Below the pieces are notes generated by a model. That model saw only the letters and a list, made by a program, of their open reading frames with translations, was not told where the DNA came from and made no database searches. Made by a program: the position numbers and the translations under genes. Below, piece after piece: positions 35,648-44,590 of a stretch of 64,000 nt of DNA. Numbering within the stretch: position 1 is the stretch's first letter; every line of letters begins with the position of its first letter. Origin of the DNA: Sinorhizobium medicae (GTDB lineage: Bacteria > Pseudomonadota > Alphaproteobacteria > Rhizobiales > Rhizobiaceae); contig NZ_VITA01000011.1 of NCBI RefSeq assembly GCF_007827695.1, positions 1-64,000 on the forward strand, written 5' to 3'.

Positions 35648-36813
35648 TTCACCCGCTCCAGGATCGAGACATAATTCGCTACGGCAGCACCGCCCATGTT
35701 GAAAATGCCGGCGAGCCCTGCGTGAGGGATCTGCATCTCACCTGCCTCACCCATGAGCTGCATGGCCGAGATGACATGCATCGAAACCCCTGTCGCACCG
35801 ATCGGATGGCCCTTGGATTTCAAGCCGCCGGATGGATTGACTGGCAGCCGTCCGCTTCTGGTGGTGGTGCCGTCACGGATTGCTCGGTAGCCTTCGCCGG
35901 GCGCGGTCAGGCCCATGGCCTCGTATTCGATCATCTCGGCTATGGTGAAACAGTCATGTGTTTCAACGAAGGAAAGATCTTCGAGCGTGACGGCAGCCTG
36001 CGACAGCGCCGCTTTCCACGCCCGTCGTGGCCCGTCGAATTCCGCCATGTCCCGACGGCTGAGCGCAAAGACGTCATTGACATGGCTGCGCGCCCGGAAC
36101 GCGACCGCCCTTTGCAGAGTCGCAGCCGTTTCCGCAGCGGCGAGCACCAGGGCTGCGGCCCCATCCGAGACGAGCGAGCAGTCGGTGCGGCGCAACGGGG
36201 CGGCGACGATCGGGTTCTTCTCCGAAACGGTGTTGCAGAATGAGAAACCGAAATCCCTGCGCATGTGCGCATAGGGATTGGCAACTCCGTTCGCGTGGTT
36301 TTTGGCGGCGATCATCGCCAGTTCCTCGGAACGGTCGCCGTAACGCTGAAAGTAATGCTGCGCTATGCGTCCGAAGACGCCGGCAAAGCCACCTTCCACA
36401 TCGCCTTCCTCTTTGCGGTAGCTGCCGCCCAGGAGAATGTCGCCGACTTGCGCCGTCGGAACGGCGGTCATTTTCTCGGCGCCGATAACGAGAGCAATGC
36501 GGCCGCGGCCGGCCTCAATGAAATCCATCGCCGTATAAATCGCCGCCGAGCCTGTCGCGCATGCGTTTTCCAGTCGTACGGAAGGAACATGAGCAAGCGC
36601 CTCGTCGGCCATACCGACAAGTGCGGCCTGAAACTCCTGCTTTGAGAAGCCGCCATTCATGACGCCGACAAAGATGCCGTCGATATCAGAGGCAGCCACG
36701 CCGGCATGCGCAAGTGCCGGCGCCGCGACCGCAGCCATCAGCGCCTCGGTATCCGGGTAGTCGGTTTTGCCGAACTGGGAGTGGGCCCAGCCTACGATCT
36801 GCGCTTCGGTCAT
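35644..36813 (-). CDS. SCP-x-type thiolase (acetyl-CoA acetyltransferase family)
   Basis: 389 residues from ATG 36813. The nucleophilic Cys85 is in LENACATGSAA, followed by VETHDCFT (His and a second Cys) and GHPIGATGVS. The classic C-terminal CxGGG is replaced by NMGGAA, the pattern of the SCP-x/lipid-transfer thiolases that cleave branched or sterol-like side chains. It is translationally coupled to the IclR gene before it (4-nt overlap) and to the ligase after it. Confidence 0.9.
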   Translation of the reverse strand: MTEAQIVGWAHSQFGKTDYPDTEALMAAVAAPALAHAGVAASDIDGIFVGVMNGGFSKQEFQAALVGMADEALAHVPSVRLENACATGSAAIYTAMDFIEAGRGRIALVIGAEKMTAVPTAQVGDILLGGSYRKEEGDVEGGFAGVFGRIAQHYFQRYGDRSEELAMIAAKNHANGVANPYAHMRRDFGFSFCNTVSEKNPIVAAPLRRTDCSLVSDGAAALVLAAAETAATLQRAVAFRARSHVNDVFALSRRDMAEFDGPRRAWKAALSQAAVTLEDLSFVETHDCFTIAEMIEYEAMGLTAPGEGYRAIRDGTTTRSGRLPVNPSGGLKSKGHPIGATGVSMHVISAMQLMGEAGEMQIPHAGLAGIFNMGGAAVANYVSILERVK

Positions 36814-37658
36814 CTGGGCGATCTCCTTTTGAGAGGTCTTGCAACGGCTGCAATGTGTCGCGTCCGCCTGTCGCGGAACTGCTCGGCGAGCTTGATCTCG
36901 ATGCGTGATGCTTCCTGTCTGAGAAGGACCGCCAGCTCGCTCTGTCGCGGCTCCTGCATGCGGCTGTCTATGGCGGCAATGCTGACGGCTCCAGCCACGC
37001 CGCCGTCCGGATAGCGGATCGCGACGCCCACCCCCCAGGAATTGGCCAGGATAAGGCCCGGATTGACCGCATAGCCCTGGATGCGGGTAAGTTCGACGCG
37101 CCGGCGCAGTTCGTCGGGAGCAAGCATCGGAAACTGGTTCTCGAGCACGGCGGCATTCTGCTCCAGCACGGCTGAAACCTCCTCGTCCGGCAGGGCTGAC
37201 AGCATGGCAAGAGAGCCGGCGCCGACTCCCAGAGGATGCACGGAGCCCGCCTGGAGTGCGTGGGTGCGAATTGGAAAGCTCCCCTCCTCCCGGTGGAGAC
37301 AGACCGAGGACGCTCCGCGGCGCACGGAAAGAAAGCAGGAGTCGCTGGTCTTTTGAGCAAGGCGATGCAGGCTTTCCGTCGAAAGGCGCAGCAGCCCGTG
37401 CCGGCCCGATGCGAGCGTTCCAAGCACATAGGCTTCTTCGCCGATATAGTAGCGCCGGTCGCGGTCGTCCTGCTCCAGAAGGCCGGCCCTGATCAGGGCC
37501 AGCAGCAGGCGACGCACCGTGGGTTTGTTGAGCCCGCTCTTCTCGACCACGGCGCTGAGGGTCATGCCGTCCGCCTGTCGTCCGACCAGCGATAACAGCT
37601 TCGTCGCCCGATCGACGCTTTGGGAGCCGGTCATGTCCCTGATGGCGACGTCGTCCAT
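36810..37658 (-). CDS. IclR-family transcriptional regulator
   Basis: 282 residues. The N-terminal winged helix is about residues 15-75 (LSAVVEKSGLNKPTVRRLLLAL); the C-terminal IclR effector domain contains SVHPLGVGAGSLAML and ANSWGVGVAIRYPDGG. It is embedded inside the operon it probably controls, 3 nt after an SDR gene. IclR proteins bind small acids and often repress catabolic operons; activator or repressor mode is unknown. Confidence 0.9.
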   Translation of the reverse strand: MDDVAIRDMTGSQSVDRATKLLSLVGRQADGMTLSAVVEKSGLNKPTVRRLLLALIRAGLLEQDDRDRRYYIGEEAYVLGTLASGRHGLLRLSTESLHRLAQKTSDSCFLSVRRGASSVCLHREEGSFPIRTHALQAGSVHPLGVGAGSLAMLSALPDEEVSAVLEQNAAVLENQFPMLAPDELRRRVELTRIQGYAVNPGLILANSWGVGVAIRYPDGGVAGAVSIAAIDSRMQEPRQSELAVLLRQEASRIEIKLAEQFRDRRTRHIAAVARPLKRRSPR

Positions 37659-37661
37659 GTC

Positions 37662-38465
37662 TCAGCGCGCTCCCATGATCGTGCAGCTCTGACCGCCATC
37701 GACCGGCAGACAAACGCCGTTGATGAATTTCGCTTCGTCGGAGGCAAGGAAAAGCGCGGCATTGGCGACGTCCCAGGCATCGCCCATATGCCCGCTTGGG
37801 AGCGCCGCGTTGCGGGCAGCAACCATTTCATCCGTGGAAGCATAATGCGAGGAGATCTGCTTGTAGATCAGCGGCGTGTCGATCAGGCCGGGGACGACAC
37901 AGTTGGCCCGGATTCCCTGCCGCGCATATTGAACCGCGATCGCGACAGTCGCCTGGTTGACTGCCGCCTTCGTCGCGTAATAGGCAAAATAGGGGTAACC
38001 GGTCCACCGGATAGCGGCAAGCGACGAGATGTTGACGATTGCACCGCCGCCGGCCTCGATCATATGCGGGATCACTGCCTTGGCAGTGCGGAACACCGAG
38101 CCGAGGTTGAGATCGACGGATTGCTGGAACTGCGCTTCCGACAGCTCCACCGGCCCACCCATATGCGTTACGCCCACATTGTTATGCAGGATCGAAAGGG
38201 TGCCGTATGCCTGCCGCGCGGCAGCAACGGCGGCTTCGATCGATGCGAGGGCGGTAACGTCCGCGGCAATGGCGATCGCCTCGCCGCCTTCTTCCGCAAT
38301 GATCGCCGCCGTTTCCCCGGCGGCCTCGATGTCGAGGTCGACGCATGCGACCTTGGCGCCCTCGCGCGCATAAAGCACGGCGGCCGCCTTGCCGTTCCCC
38401 CAGCCGGGGCCGGAGGAACCTGCACCGAAGACGATTGCCGATTTTCCTCTAAGACGGTCTGCCAT
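37662..38465 (-). CDS. Short-chain dehydrogenase/reductase
   Basis: 267 residues from ATG 38465. Cofactor loop GAGSSGPGWGNGKA, which is longer than the usual TGxxxGxG form, DLD after strand 2 favouring NAD, HNNVGV instead of NNAG, and catalytic YYATKAA. It differs clearly from the other SDR of the operon, so two separate redox steps are likely. Confidence 0.9.
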   Translation of the reverse strand: MADRLRGKSAIVFGAGSSGPGWGNGKAAAVLYAREGAKVACVDLDIEAAGETAAIIAEEGGEAIAIAADVTALASIEAAVAAARQAYGTLSILHNNVGVTHMGGPVELSEAQFQQSVDLNLGSVFRTAKAVIPHMIEAGGGAIVNISSLAAIRWTGYPYFAYYATKAAVNQATVAIAVQYARQGIRANCVVPGLIDTPLIYKQISSHYASTDEMVAARNAALPSGHMGDAWDVANAALFLASDEAKFINGVCLPVDGGQSCTIMGAR

Positions 38466-38565
38466 TCGAAACCCCGGAAGGCGCCCGCACGCTCGCGTGC
38501 CACATCGCTGATCGGTCGGTGAGCGGCCGGATGAAACGGCCGCCCGCCCCTTCATAGTCCGGTCC

Positions 38566-39576
38566 TCAGCCCAGGCTGGTCCCTACCGCCTTTTCCAGGA
38601 TGGCCCACGCCTCGTCACCGAACTTGCCCTTCCATTCGGCATAGAAACCCGCCGACCTCAGCGTTTTGCGGAACGCAGCCTTATCCGGATCGGTGAAAGT
38701 CATGCCACTCTGCGTCAGTTGTTCGCGGACTGTGTCGTTCACCTTGGCGGTATCGGTCCGCTGGGCCGTGGCCGATTCGTTCAGGTTTCTGGCTGCAATC
38801 TCCCTGATGTCTTCAGGCAGTCTCTCCCAGGCCTGCTTGTTCGCCAGCATCCAGAAACCATCCCACATATGGTTGGTCATGGCGCAATGCTTCTGAACCT
38901 CATAAAGCTTGGCGGTGGATGCGATTGCCAACGGATTTTCCTGGCCGTCCACCGTGCCGGTGCTGAGCGCCGTGTAGACCTCGGCAAAATTGATCGTGGT
39001 CGGTGCGGCGCCGAAGGCTGTGAACATGGATTGCCAGAGCGGGCTCGGCGGCACACGGATCTTGAATCCTTTGAGATCCTCCGGCGTGTTGATCGGCTTA
39101 TTCGAGCTGGTGATCTGCCGAAAGCCGTTGTCCCAGATCTTTTCCATGGGCACGAGACCCTTTCTCTCGATCTCGCCGCGTGCATAGGCACCGAGCTCTC
39201 CGTCCATGGCCTTCCAGACGGTGTCGTAGTCGGGGAAGGCGAAGCCGATACCGCTGATGGCGGCGTTGGGAACAAGGGTCGACAGGATCAGCGGCGAGAG
39301 CGAGAAGAACTCGGTTGCGCCGTTGCGAAGCTGCGAAAGGGTTTCGGTGTCGTTGCCGAGCTGGCTGCTCGGGAAGATGTTGATCTTCAGCCGACCTCCA
39401 GTCTCCTCCAGAATCTTGTCGGCCGCTTCCTTCAGGCGGATGTTGAGCGGGTGGGTAACCGGCAGGTTGTTTGCCAGCTTGTAGGTGAAGTCCGCCGCAT
39501 GAGCCTTTGTGCGGATCGACGCCCCGATGGCCACTGCCCCGGTGCCGAGCAGCATCGTTCTACGGGTAATCTTCAT
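38566..39576 (-). CDS. TRAP transporter substrate-binding protein (DctP/TAXI-independent type)
   Basis: 336 residues. The N-terminus has ITRRTMLLG followed by a hydrophobic stretch and a cut near AHA-AD, a twin-arginine-type signal. The mature protein has the DctP features: LNIRLKEAADKILEETGG, the conserved Arg that binds the ligand carboxylate (KGFKIRVPPSPLW) and FAEVYTALSTGTVDGQENP. It should bind a carboxylate in the periplasm and give it to the DctQM permease next to it. Confidence 0.93.
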   Translation of the reverse strand: MKITRRTMLLGTGAVAIGASIRTKAHAADFTYKLANNLPVTHPLNIRLKEAADKILEETGGRLKINIFPSSQLGNDTETLSQLRNGATEFFSLSPLILSTLVPNAAISGIGFAFPDYDTVWKAMDGELGAYARGEIERKGLVPMEKIWDNGFRQITSSNKPINTPEDLKGFKIRVPPSPLWQSMFTAFGAAPTTINFAEVYTALSTGTVDGQENPLAIASTAKLYEVQKHCAMTNHMWDGFWMLANKQAWERLPEDIREIAARNLNESATAQRTDTAKVNDTVREQLTQSGMTFTDPDKAAFRKTLRSAGFYAEWKGKFGDEAWAILEKAVGTSLG

Positions 39577-39624
39577 CGCTCTGTTCTCCTCCTGATCGTC
39601 GATGATGAATGTGGGATGGCGTGC

Positions 39625-41487
39625 TCACAGCAATGCGAGCGAGAACCAGGGAACGGCGGCGATCAGCAAAAGGCCAAGCACCATCGCGCCGATGTAAGGC
39701 CAAATCGCACCCATTGCCTCGTCGGGCGAGACGTTGCCGATCTTGCAGGCAATGTAGAAGCCTATGCCGATCGGCGGCGCCATAAGTCCGACATTCATGG
39801 CAGTGACGATGACCATGGAATAGTGGACGTCATGGATGCCCATCGCACGCGCGATCGGGAACATGATGGGCGCTAGGAGGACGATTGCCGGGAGGCCTTC
39901 GAGCACGCAGCCGAGCAGCATGAACAAGGCGATCGATACCAACATGAATGTGAACCATCCGCCCGGCAGGCCGCTCATCATGTCGGTGAGCTCGAAGGCG
40001 AACCCGGTCTGGGTGAGCGCCCAGGCCATTGCCGCGGCGGTACCGAGAATCAGAAGGATCGCACCGCTCATCGCGGCCGTCTCGACCAGCATCTTATAGG
40101 TTCGCCGAATACCGATGCCACCATAGAGCACAGTGCCTATGATAAAGGCGTAGACCACTGCGATGGTCGAGACCTCCGTCGCAGTCGCCGCTCCGCTCGC
40201 GACCGCGCTGCGGATGATGAACGGCAACACCAGAGCCGGCGCAGCGATCAGGGCCGTGGCGCCGATGCGTTTCAGCGACGGGCGTATGACGCCATCGACA
40301 TTTTCGCGGGCCGCCTTGATGCGGGCAAGCGCGGCGAGCGCGACAAGCAACACGAGAGCGATGGCGAAACCGCTGGTGAACAGCGCCGCTATCGAGACGC
40401 CTGCCACGGAGCCGAGCACGATCAGCACGATGCTCGGCGGTACGGTATCGGCCATGGCCGCGCCGGTCGCCAGAAGTGCTATCATCTCCTTCGGTTTGTG
40501 ACCGCGCCGCTTCATCTCGGGAAACAGTGCCGGGGCGACCGTTGCCATGTCCGAGACCTTCGATCCAGATATGCCGGATACCAGAAAGAGCGACCCCAGC
40601 AGAACATATGACATGCCGGCCTTCACGTGGCCGAGCATGGACGCAAGAAAATCGACGATCGCCTTCCCCATGCCGGTCGCGTCCAGAATGCAACCGAGGA
40701 GCACGAAGACCGGGACCGACAGCAGGATGAGACTGGACATTCCCTCGTCCATACGGCCGATCATGACGACCAGCGGCATCGATGTCGTGAAGGCAAGGAA
40801 TAGAAGCGTCGCGATGCCGAAGCAAAATGCGATCGGAACGCCCATTGCGAGGCAGACGGCGGCGCCGCCGACGAGAAAAATCAGAATGTTGCCATTGCCG
40901 AACGATGTAAGTGCCGGCGAAAGCAGCCAGAGCGCCGATGCTACGGCGGCAACGGCCGCGACCGCTACGTCCAGCGCCCTCGCGGTTCTGAGCAATTGCG
41001 CCACGGCCAGCAACACCATCAGAACCATGCCGACGGCAATCGCCGCGGCGCGATAACCGGCAGGAATGTTCAACGCCGACGAGGTGATGTCCATTTCCCC
41101 GGAGGCATACATATAGGCGGCAGGCAGCAAGACGAGAAGGAATGCCATGATCGCCACCATGCCGAGCGTCTCGGTGAACTGTCGGGCCCGTTCACCGAGA
41201 GCATTGAGAAAGATGGTCAGCCGCAGGTGCTCACAACGGTCGATCGCGATCGCCGATCCGAGCATGGCCAGCCACAGGAAGGCAATCGACGCCGCTTCGT
41301 CTATCCAGACGATCGGTCTGGATAGACCATAGCGAAAGACCACGCCGGAAAGCAGCATGGCGATAATGGCCAGAAGCAGAACGGCAGACAGCGCTTCGAC
41401 CGGGCGCATCAGCCGCGAACCCGGTCGGGCCTCCATCGTTTCGGCGAGCACGGCGAATTCGGAAACGCCCTCCGTCGTGGTGGTCAT
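39625..41487 (-). CDS. Fused TRAP transporter permease (DctQ-DctM)
   Basis: 620 residues from ATG 41487, with GGGAGGAAA upstream. The first ~185 residues form the four-helix DctQ part; the remainder is the large DctM permease with many helices (VGGAAVCLAMGVPIAF, ATGAAMADTVPPSIVLIVLG, MAPPIGIGFY). Fused QM forms are known. First gene of the eight-gene operon; uptake is driven by a sodium or proton gradient. Confidence 0.93.
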   Translation of the reverse strand: MTTTTEGVSEFAVLAETMEARPGSRLMRPVEALSAVLLLAIIAMLLSGVVFRYGLSRPIVWIDEAASIAFLWLAMLGSAIAIDRCEHLRLTIFLNALGERARQFTETLGMVAIMAFLLVLLPAAYMYASGEMDITSSALNIPAGYRAAAIAVGMVLMVLLAVAQLLRTARALDVAVAAVAAVASALWLLSPALTSFGNGNILIFLVGGAAVCLAMGVPIAFCFGIATLLFLAFTTSMPLVVMIGRMDEGMSSLILLSVPVFVLLGCILDATGMGKAIVDFLASMLGHVKAGMSYVLLGSLFLVSGISGSKVSDMATVAPALFPEMKRRGHKPKEMIALLATGAAMADTVPPSIVLIVLGSVAGVSIAALFTSGFAIALVLLVALAALARIKAARENVDGVIRPSLKRIGATALIAAPALVLPFIIRSAVASGAATATEVSTIAVVYAFIIGTVLYGGIGIRRTYKMLVETAAMSGAILLILGTAAAMAWALTQTGFAFELTDMMSGLPGGWFTFMLVSIALFMLLGCVLEGLPAIVLLAPIMFPIARAMGIHDVHYSMVIVTAMNVGLMAPPIGIGFYIACKIGNVSPDEAMGAIWPYIGAMVLGLLLIAAVPWFSLALL

Positions 41488-41955
41488 TCTTTTCCTCCCT
41501 TTTGAACCGTCCGAACGCGTTCCGCGCTGCGCGAACCACGCCGATCGAACAGCGTCAAAGCTCCTCCCAGAGGCGTCGCCCGAACCAATTGGCACCATCG
41601 GATCGACATTCCAGATCGTCCGGCGCCCTCCAAAGCGCCACCCGACGGGGTCCATTTTGTAGGCCACAGAAGCGACACAAGCAATAAACAAAGCCAATTA
41701 CCTGAAATTACTCCACGATTACGTTTGGCAATGGTCCATATTGTGAACCAGTTTAAGTTGGGCGCGGTTCTCGGCGCGCGTTGGCTCCCTCCCTTTTCTG
41801 ATCGGCACGGCCGCGGTGAGCGTGGTTCCAATGCGTTGAGCGCGGGATGCGAGCGGGGAACTGCTTAGGCTTTTCCTCATCGCGCTCTCGCATTTGCAAC
41901 TGTTGAGGCGTCGCCATTCCCGCGGATAGGCGTAGGCTTCGACGATCATCGGCTT
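41488..41955. other. Promoter region of the TRAP/CoA operon
   Basis: 468 nt before the operon. The stretch 41690-41760 is AT-rich and holds a near-palindrome described separately. Nothing protein-coding is convincing. The right side leads into the small gene at 41956. Confidence 0.45.
41732..41750. promoter_or_regulatory. Candidate IclR operator
   Basis: TGGTCC, 7 nt, GAACCA: an inverted repeat matching at 5 of 6 positions in an AT-rich patch 245 nt before the TRAP permease ATG. IclR proteins commonly bind short palindromes of this size. Assignment to the IclR gene of the operon is an inference. Confidence 0.35.
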
Positions 41956-42222
41956 GTGGCACGGGCGCCGATGGCCGGGAGATATCGCGCTTTCGCCCCA
42001 ACTGAGGAGTTGCGCGCTGTGACGGCATCCCGGAACTACTCACAAGCGTTTCGTCCCGGCGAAATCGATTTGCTCGGCCGTGTATTCGAGCAGTTGCTGG
42101 AAGAACGTCAGGTACCCAACTGCGGCGATCAGGCGGAGGCATTGGCCGCAAGATTGATCTCGGTTTATCAGTCCGGCGAACGACGGATCGATAAGCTGAA
42201 GAAGCTCACGCTGCATTCCTAA
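41956..42222 (+). CDS. Hypothetical small protein
   Basis: 88 residues as drawn, from a start at 41956; a GTG at 42019 is an equally possible start and would give 67 residues. The body is helical and charged (FRPGEIDLLGRVFEQLLEER, LAARLISVYQSGERRIDKLK). It resembles small conserved rhizobial cytoplasmic proteins of unknown role. No operon partner. Confidence 0.55.
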   Translation: MARAPMAGRYRAFAPTEELRAVTASRNYSQAFRPGEIDLLGRVFEQLLEERQVPNCGDQAEALAARLISVYQSGERRIDKLKKLTLHS

Positions 42223-42251
42223 CCAGCCTACCTGAAGGCCGGCTGCGGAAC

Positions 42252-42270
42252 GGAACGGCTTCTCCGTTCC
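42252..42270 (+). terminator. Small hairpin after the gene at 41956
   Basis: GGAACGG / CCGTTCC with a 5-nt loop 30 nt after the stop codon. No U tract. Confidence 0.35.
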
Positions 42271-42434
42271 CATTGCCGTGCCCGTCAACGATGCAGTGTA
42301 ACTGCGTTGCGCCGAGTCGGTGCGTCCTCCCGTCAGGCAGATAGATTCAGGCAAATTTAACCATGACGGTGATCCATGGCTCTGCGCCGGATGTCTGCCC
42401 CGCTTTGCGCGCATTCGGCTCGCCATGATGGGGA

Positions 42435-42608
42435 ATGGATAAAGCGGGATTAGCCTTTCTGGTGCTTATACTCGTGCTCATCTCGATCGTGATGAGCATA
42501 CTTGCGGTCGAGCGGGAACCCGAGCCTCCGCCAACGGGCTCGATTATCGCTCCAGCCGTCAGGACGCGTCACGGCTGTAGAGACCACCGCAAAACCCGGA
42601 CGTTCTAG
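42435..42608 (+). CDS. Putative 57-residue single-pass membrane protein
   Basis: ATG 42435 with GGGGA close before it, stop TAG at 42606. A long hydrophobic helix (LAFLVLILVLISIVMSILAV, residues 6-25) is followed by a Pro-rich and then basic tail with RTRHGCRDHRKTRTF. No family known. Support is the helix plus a modest ribosome binding site. Confidence 0.4.
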   Translation: MDKAGLAFLVLILVLISIVMSILAVEREPEPPPTGSIIAPAVRTRHGCRDHRKTRTF

Positions 42609-42846
42609 CAGTAGTGGCTATCCATCCGAAGCGAGCCGCCAACGCGTTCCCGTTTCCTGCGGATCGGGGCAGAGCGGCGTGCCTTTTTCGCGGCCGGCTT
42701 GATAAAGCGGCGTTGCCGGCAAAGATAGCCGCCCGGATCCGCGAGCGATTACTGAGTCTGGCCGATGCGATACGCGCGCTCTTGCGTTTATCGGCAGCCT
42801 GGGCGAACTTCTGATTCCCCACATATCGAACTGGCATGCGAAACCG

Positions 42847-43152
42847 ATGAGCAACAAGATTTTTGAAACTTTGACCGGCATGTACTTCACAGTCGACGAC
42901 CCAGATGGGAGCTATGCCACGGGTCAAGTGATCCGCCTTGCAGCCGAAGGGCTCTATTTCGTTCGCTTCGACGGGAACGAGGTGACGTTGCCGCTGGAAC
43001 TTGTCACCGTCGGTGAGATGCTGGACACCACCGAAGAAGAATACAAGCTCTGGCGGTTCTTCGACACGATCGAGGAAAGGGACACGTGGATCGAATGGCT
43101 TGACGCGCCATCCAAGCCGCGAGTCATCTCGCTTGTGAAGCCGACCAAGTAG
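42847..43152 (+). CDS. Hypothetical small protein
   Basis: 101 residues, soluble, acidic, rich in beta strands (GMYFTVDDPDGSYATGQVIR, YFVRFDG) with a helical end (DTIEERDTWIEWLD). The start has only a weak ribosome binding site. Family not recognised. Its composition and length fit a single small domain, perhaps an SH3-like barrel. Confidence 0.62.
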   Translation: MSNKIFETLTGMYFTVDDPDGSYATGQVIRLAAEGLYFVRFDGNEVTLPLELVTVGEMLDTTEEEYKLWRFFDTIEERDTWIEWLDAPSKPRVISLVKPTK

Positions 43153-43211
43153 GAACGGCGAAGAGCCGACATCCGTGATCAGCTCAGTTGACGTAGCCTA
43201 ACTGGCTTCCT

Positions 43212-43418
43212 GTGGCCTCATCGCTCTGCGTCTATCGCAAGAAGATCAACATCTCCAACGTGCAGGCCGGACAGAAGCTTGGAATCAAAGGAAGTCCCGA
43301 CGACGGTATTTGGCTCGTCAGCTTCAACCATTATGATCTGGGATATATCGACCTGGAGCAGAGGACTCTGCAAACCGTAGACATTCCGTTCGGCACGAGA
43401 TTGTCACCCATGTCTTAG
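43212..43418 (+). pseudogene. C-terminal remnant of an integrase-core transposase
   Basis: The 68-codon open frame begins without a sensible start. Its sequence (GRIC-like CVYRKKINISNVQAGQKLG, DDGIWLVSFNHYDLGYIDLE, FGTRLSPMS) is as I remember the last ~65 residues of IS481-like integrase-core transposases. No catalytic DDE domain or terminal repeats remain, so this is a fossil IS end. It lies 45 nt from tRNA-Arg, a common place for mobile DNA. Confidence 0.55.
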
Positions 43419-43462
43419 GTACGATCTGTTACCTAAGTCTCCGGTATGGACATTTGGTTTTT

Positions 43463-43539
<77 letters not shown>

Positions 43540-43569
43540 GTCCGGTGCCCTAAACGAGCACCGTGAGCC

Positions 43570-43875
43570 TCAATGGGTCCAGGGCTGCGTCCGGTTGAAA
43601 CGAAAATTGTCCGAGTAGGAAACGTTCTTACGAGCCGCATCCTTGGGTGCGATCACGCGATATTCGATGCCGTTGCGCTCGGCATAGGCAATCGCCTGCT
43701 CCGCACTCTCGAAGGTCAGGCGAACCTGCTGCCGTGTATCGGCGGAGCTGGTATAGCCCATGATCGGGTCGATCGTGCGCGGTCTTTCCTGATCAAACTC
43801 CAGCACCCACAGATGCGTCTTGGCTTTGCCGGACTGCACCGCTGTCTTTGCGGGACGGTAGATCTTCGCGGACAT
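43570..43875 (-). CDS. NADH dehydrogenase accessory subunit, NDUFS4-like (ETC complex I family)
   Basis: 101 residues from ATG 43875 (MSAKIYRPAKTAVQSGKAKT); an upstream ATG at 43902 is less likely. The family core includes WVLEFDQERPRTIDPIMGYTSS and FESAEQAIAYAERNGIEY. In alphaproteobacteria and mitochondria this subunit binds the peripheral arm of complex I. The gene is not near nuo genes, which is usual. It sits between tRNA-Arg and tRNA-Pro. Confidence 0.92.
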   Translation of the reverse strand: MSAKIYRPAKTAVQSGKAKTHLWVLEFDQERPRTIDPIMGYTSSADTRQQVRLTFESAEQAIAYAERNGIEYRVIAPKDAARKNVSYSDNFRFNRTQPWTH

Positions 43876-43928
43876 TGTTTCGAACGGCTCCCGTTTAACC
43901 AAGAGATCAATGCTCTCACGTGATTGGA

Positions 43929-44005
<77 letters not shown>

Positions 44006-44098
44006 CACCACGAAGGCGGAGATACACGCTTCGCCCTGCGGCTGCAACAGCAAATTTCGTGAAGGAGGGCCGTGAAGGAGGGTGGAGTGACGAACGCT

Positions 44099-44590
44099 TC
44101 AGTTCGCCTTTTCCGTGGACGGAAGGCCCGCGCCTTCGAGCCGGTCCCCTGGGCTGATGCCGAGCCTTTTCACGCTTCCTGCGTTGAGCTCGAGCACGTA
44201 TGCCACGGGTTCCCGGGAATCGATGATCGCCTCGGAAAGCGGGACCGCATTCTCGTGGATGGTGCGGATCGTGCCATCGCTGGCTATGAAGAGCATGTCG
44301 AGCGGCAAGTAGGTGTTTCTCATCCACATCATCACCGGCCGCGTCTCGCCGAAATCGAACAGCATGCCATGATTTGGCGCCATCTGGCGGCGATACATCA
44401 ACCCCTGCTCGCGCTGGCCCGGCTCTCTCGCGAGCTCCACCGTAAGATCGTGCGTTCGTCCGCTCGCCGTAATCAGCCGGATCCGCTCCTTGGCAAAGGA
44501 AACCTCGGCCATGGCCGAGGCGACGAGCAGCGACAACAAAAAAAGCGCCGTGAGGGCGCTTCTTGCGGCTATAACAGCAACCCGGGACAT
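44099..44590 (-). CDS. DUF192 family secreted protein
   Basis: 163 residues. Signal peptide (about 28 residues, ASAMA-EV), then the DUF192 domain: EREQGLMYR-like REQGLMYRRQMAPNHGMLFDF, VMMWMRNTYLPLDMLFI and YVLELNAGS. The fold is small and beta-rich, function unknown. Its start overlaps the stop of the cold-shock gene (TGATG at 44590), so the two are translated from one mRNA. Confidence 0.9.
   Translation of the reverse strand: MSRVAVIAARSALTALFLLSLLVASAMAEVSFAKERIRLITASGRTHDLTVELAREPGQREQGLMYRRQMAPNHGMLFDFGETRPVMMWMRNTYLPLDMLFIASDGTIRTIHENAVPLSEAIIDSREPVAYVLELNAGSVKRLGISPGDRLEGAGLPSTEKAN

Noticed and set aside
38719..39876. 385-codon plus-strand frame opposite the TRAP binding protein
   Set aside because: Shadow of a gene with clear DctP features; the frame crosses into the permease gene on the other strand.
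42247..42271. EcfG promoter from the GGAAC boxes at 42247 and 42252
   Set aside because: TT follows after only 15 and 10 nt; the sequence is better explained as a small inverted repeat.
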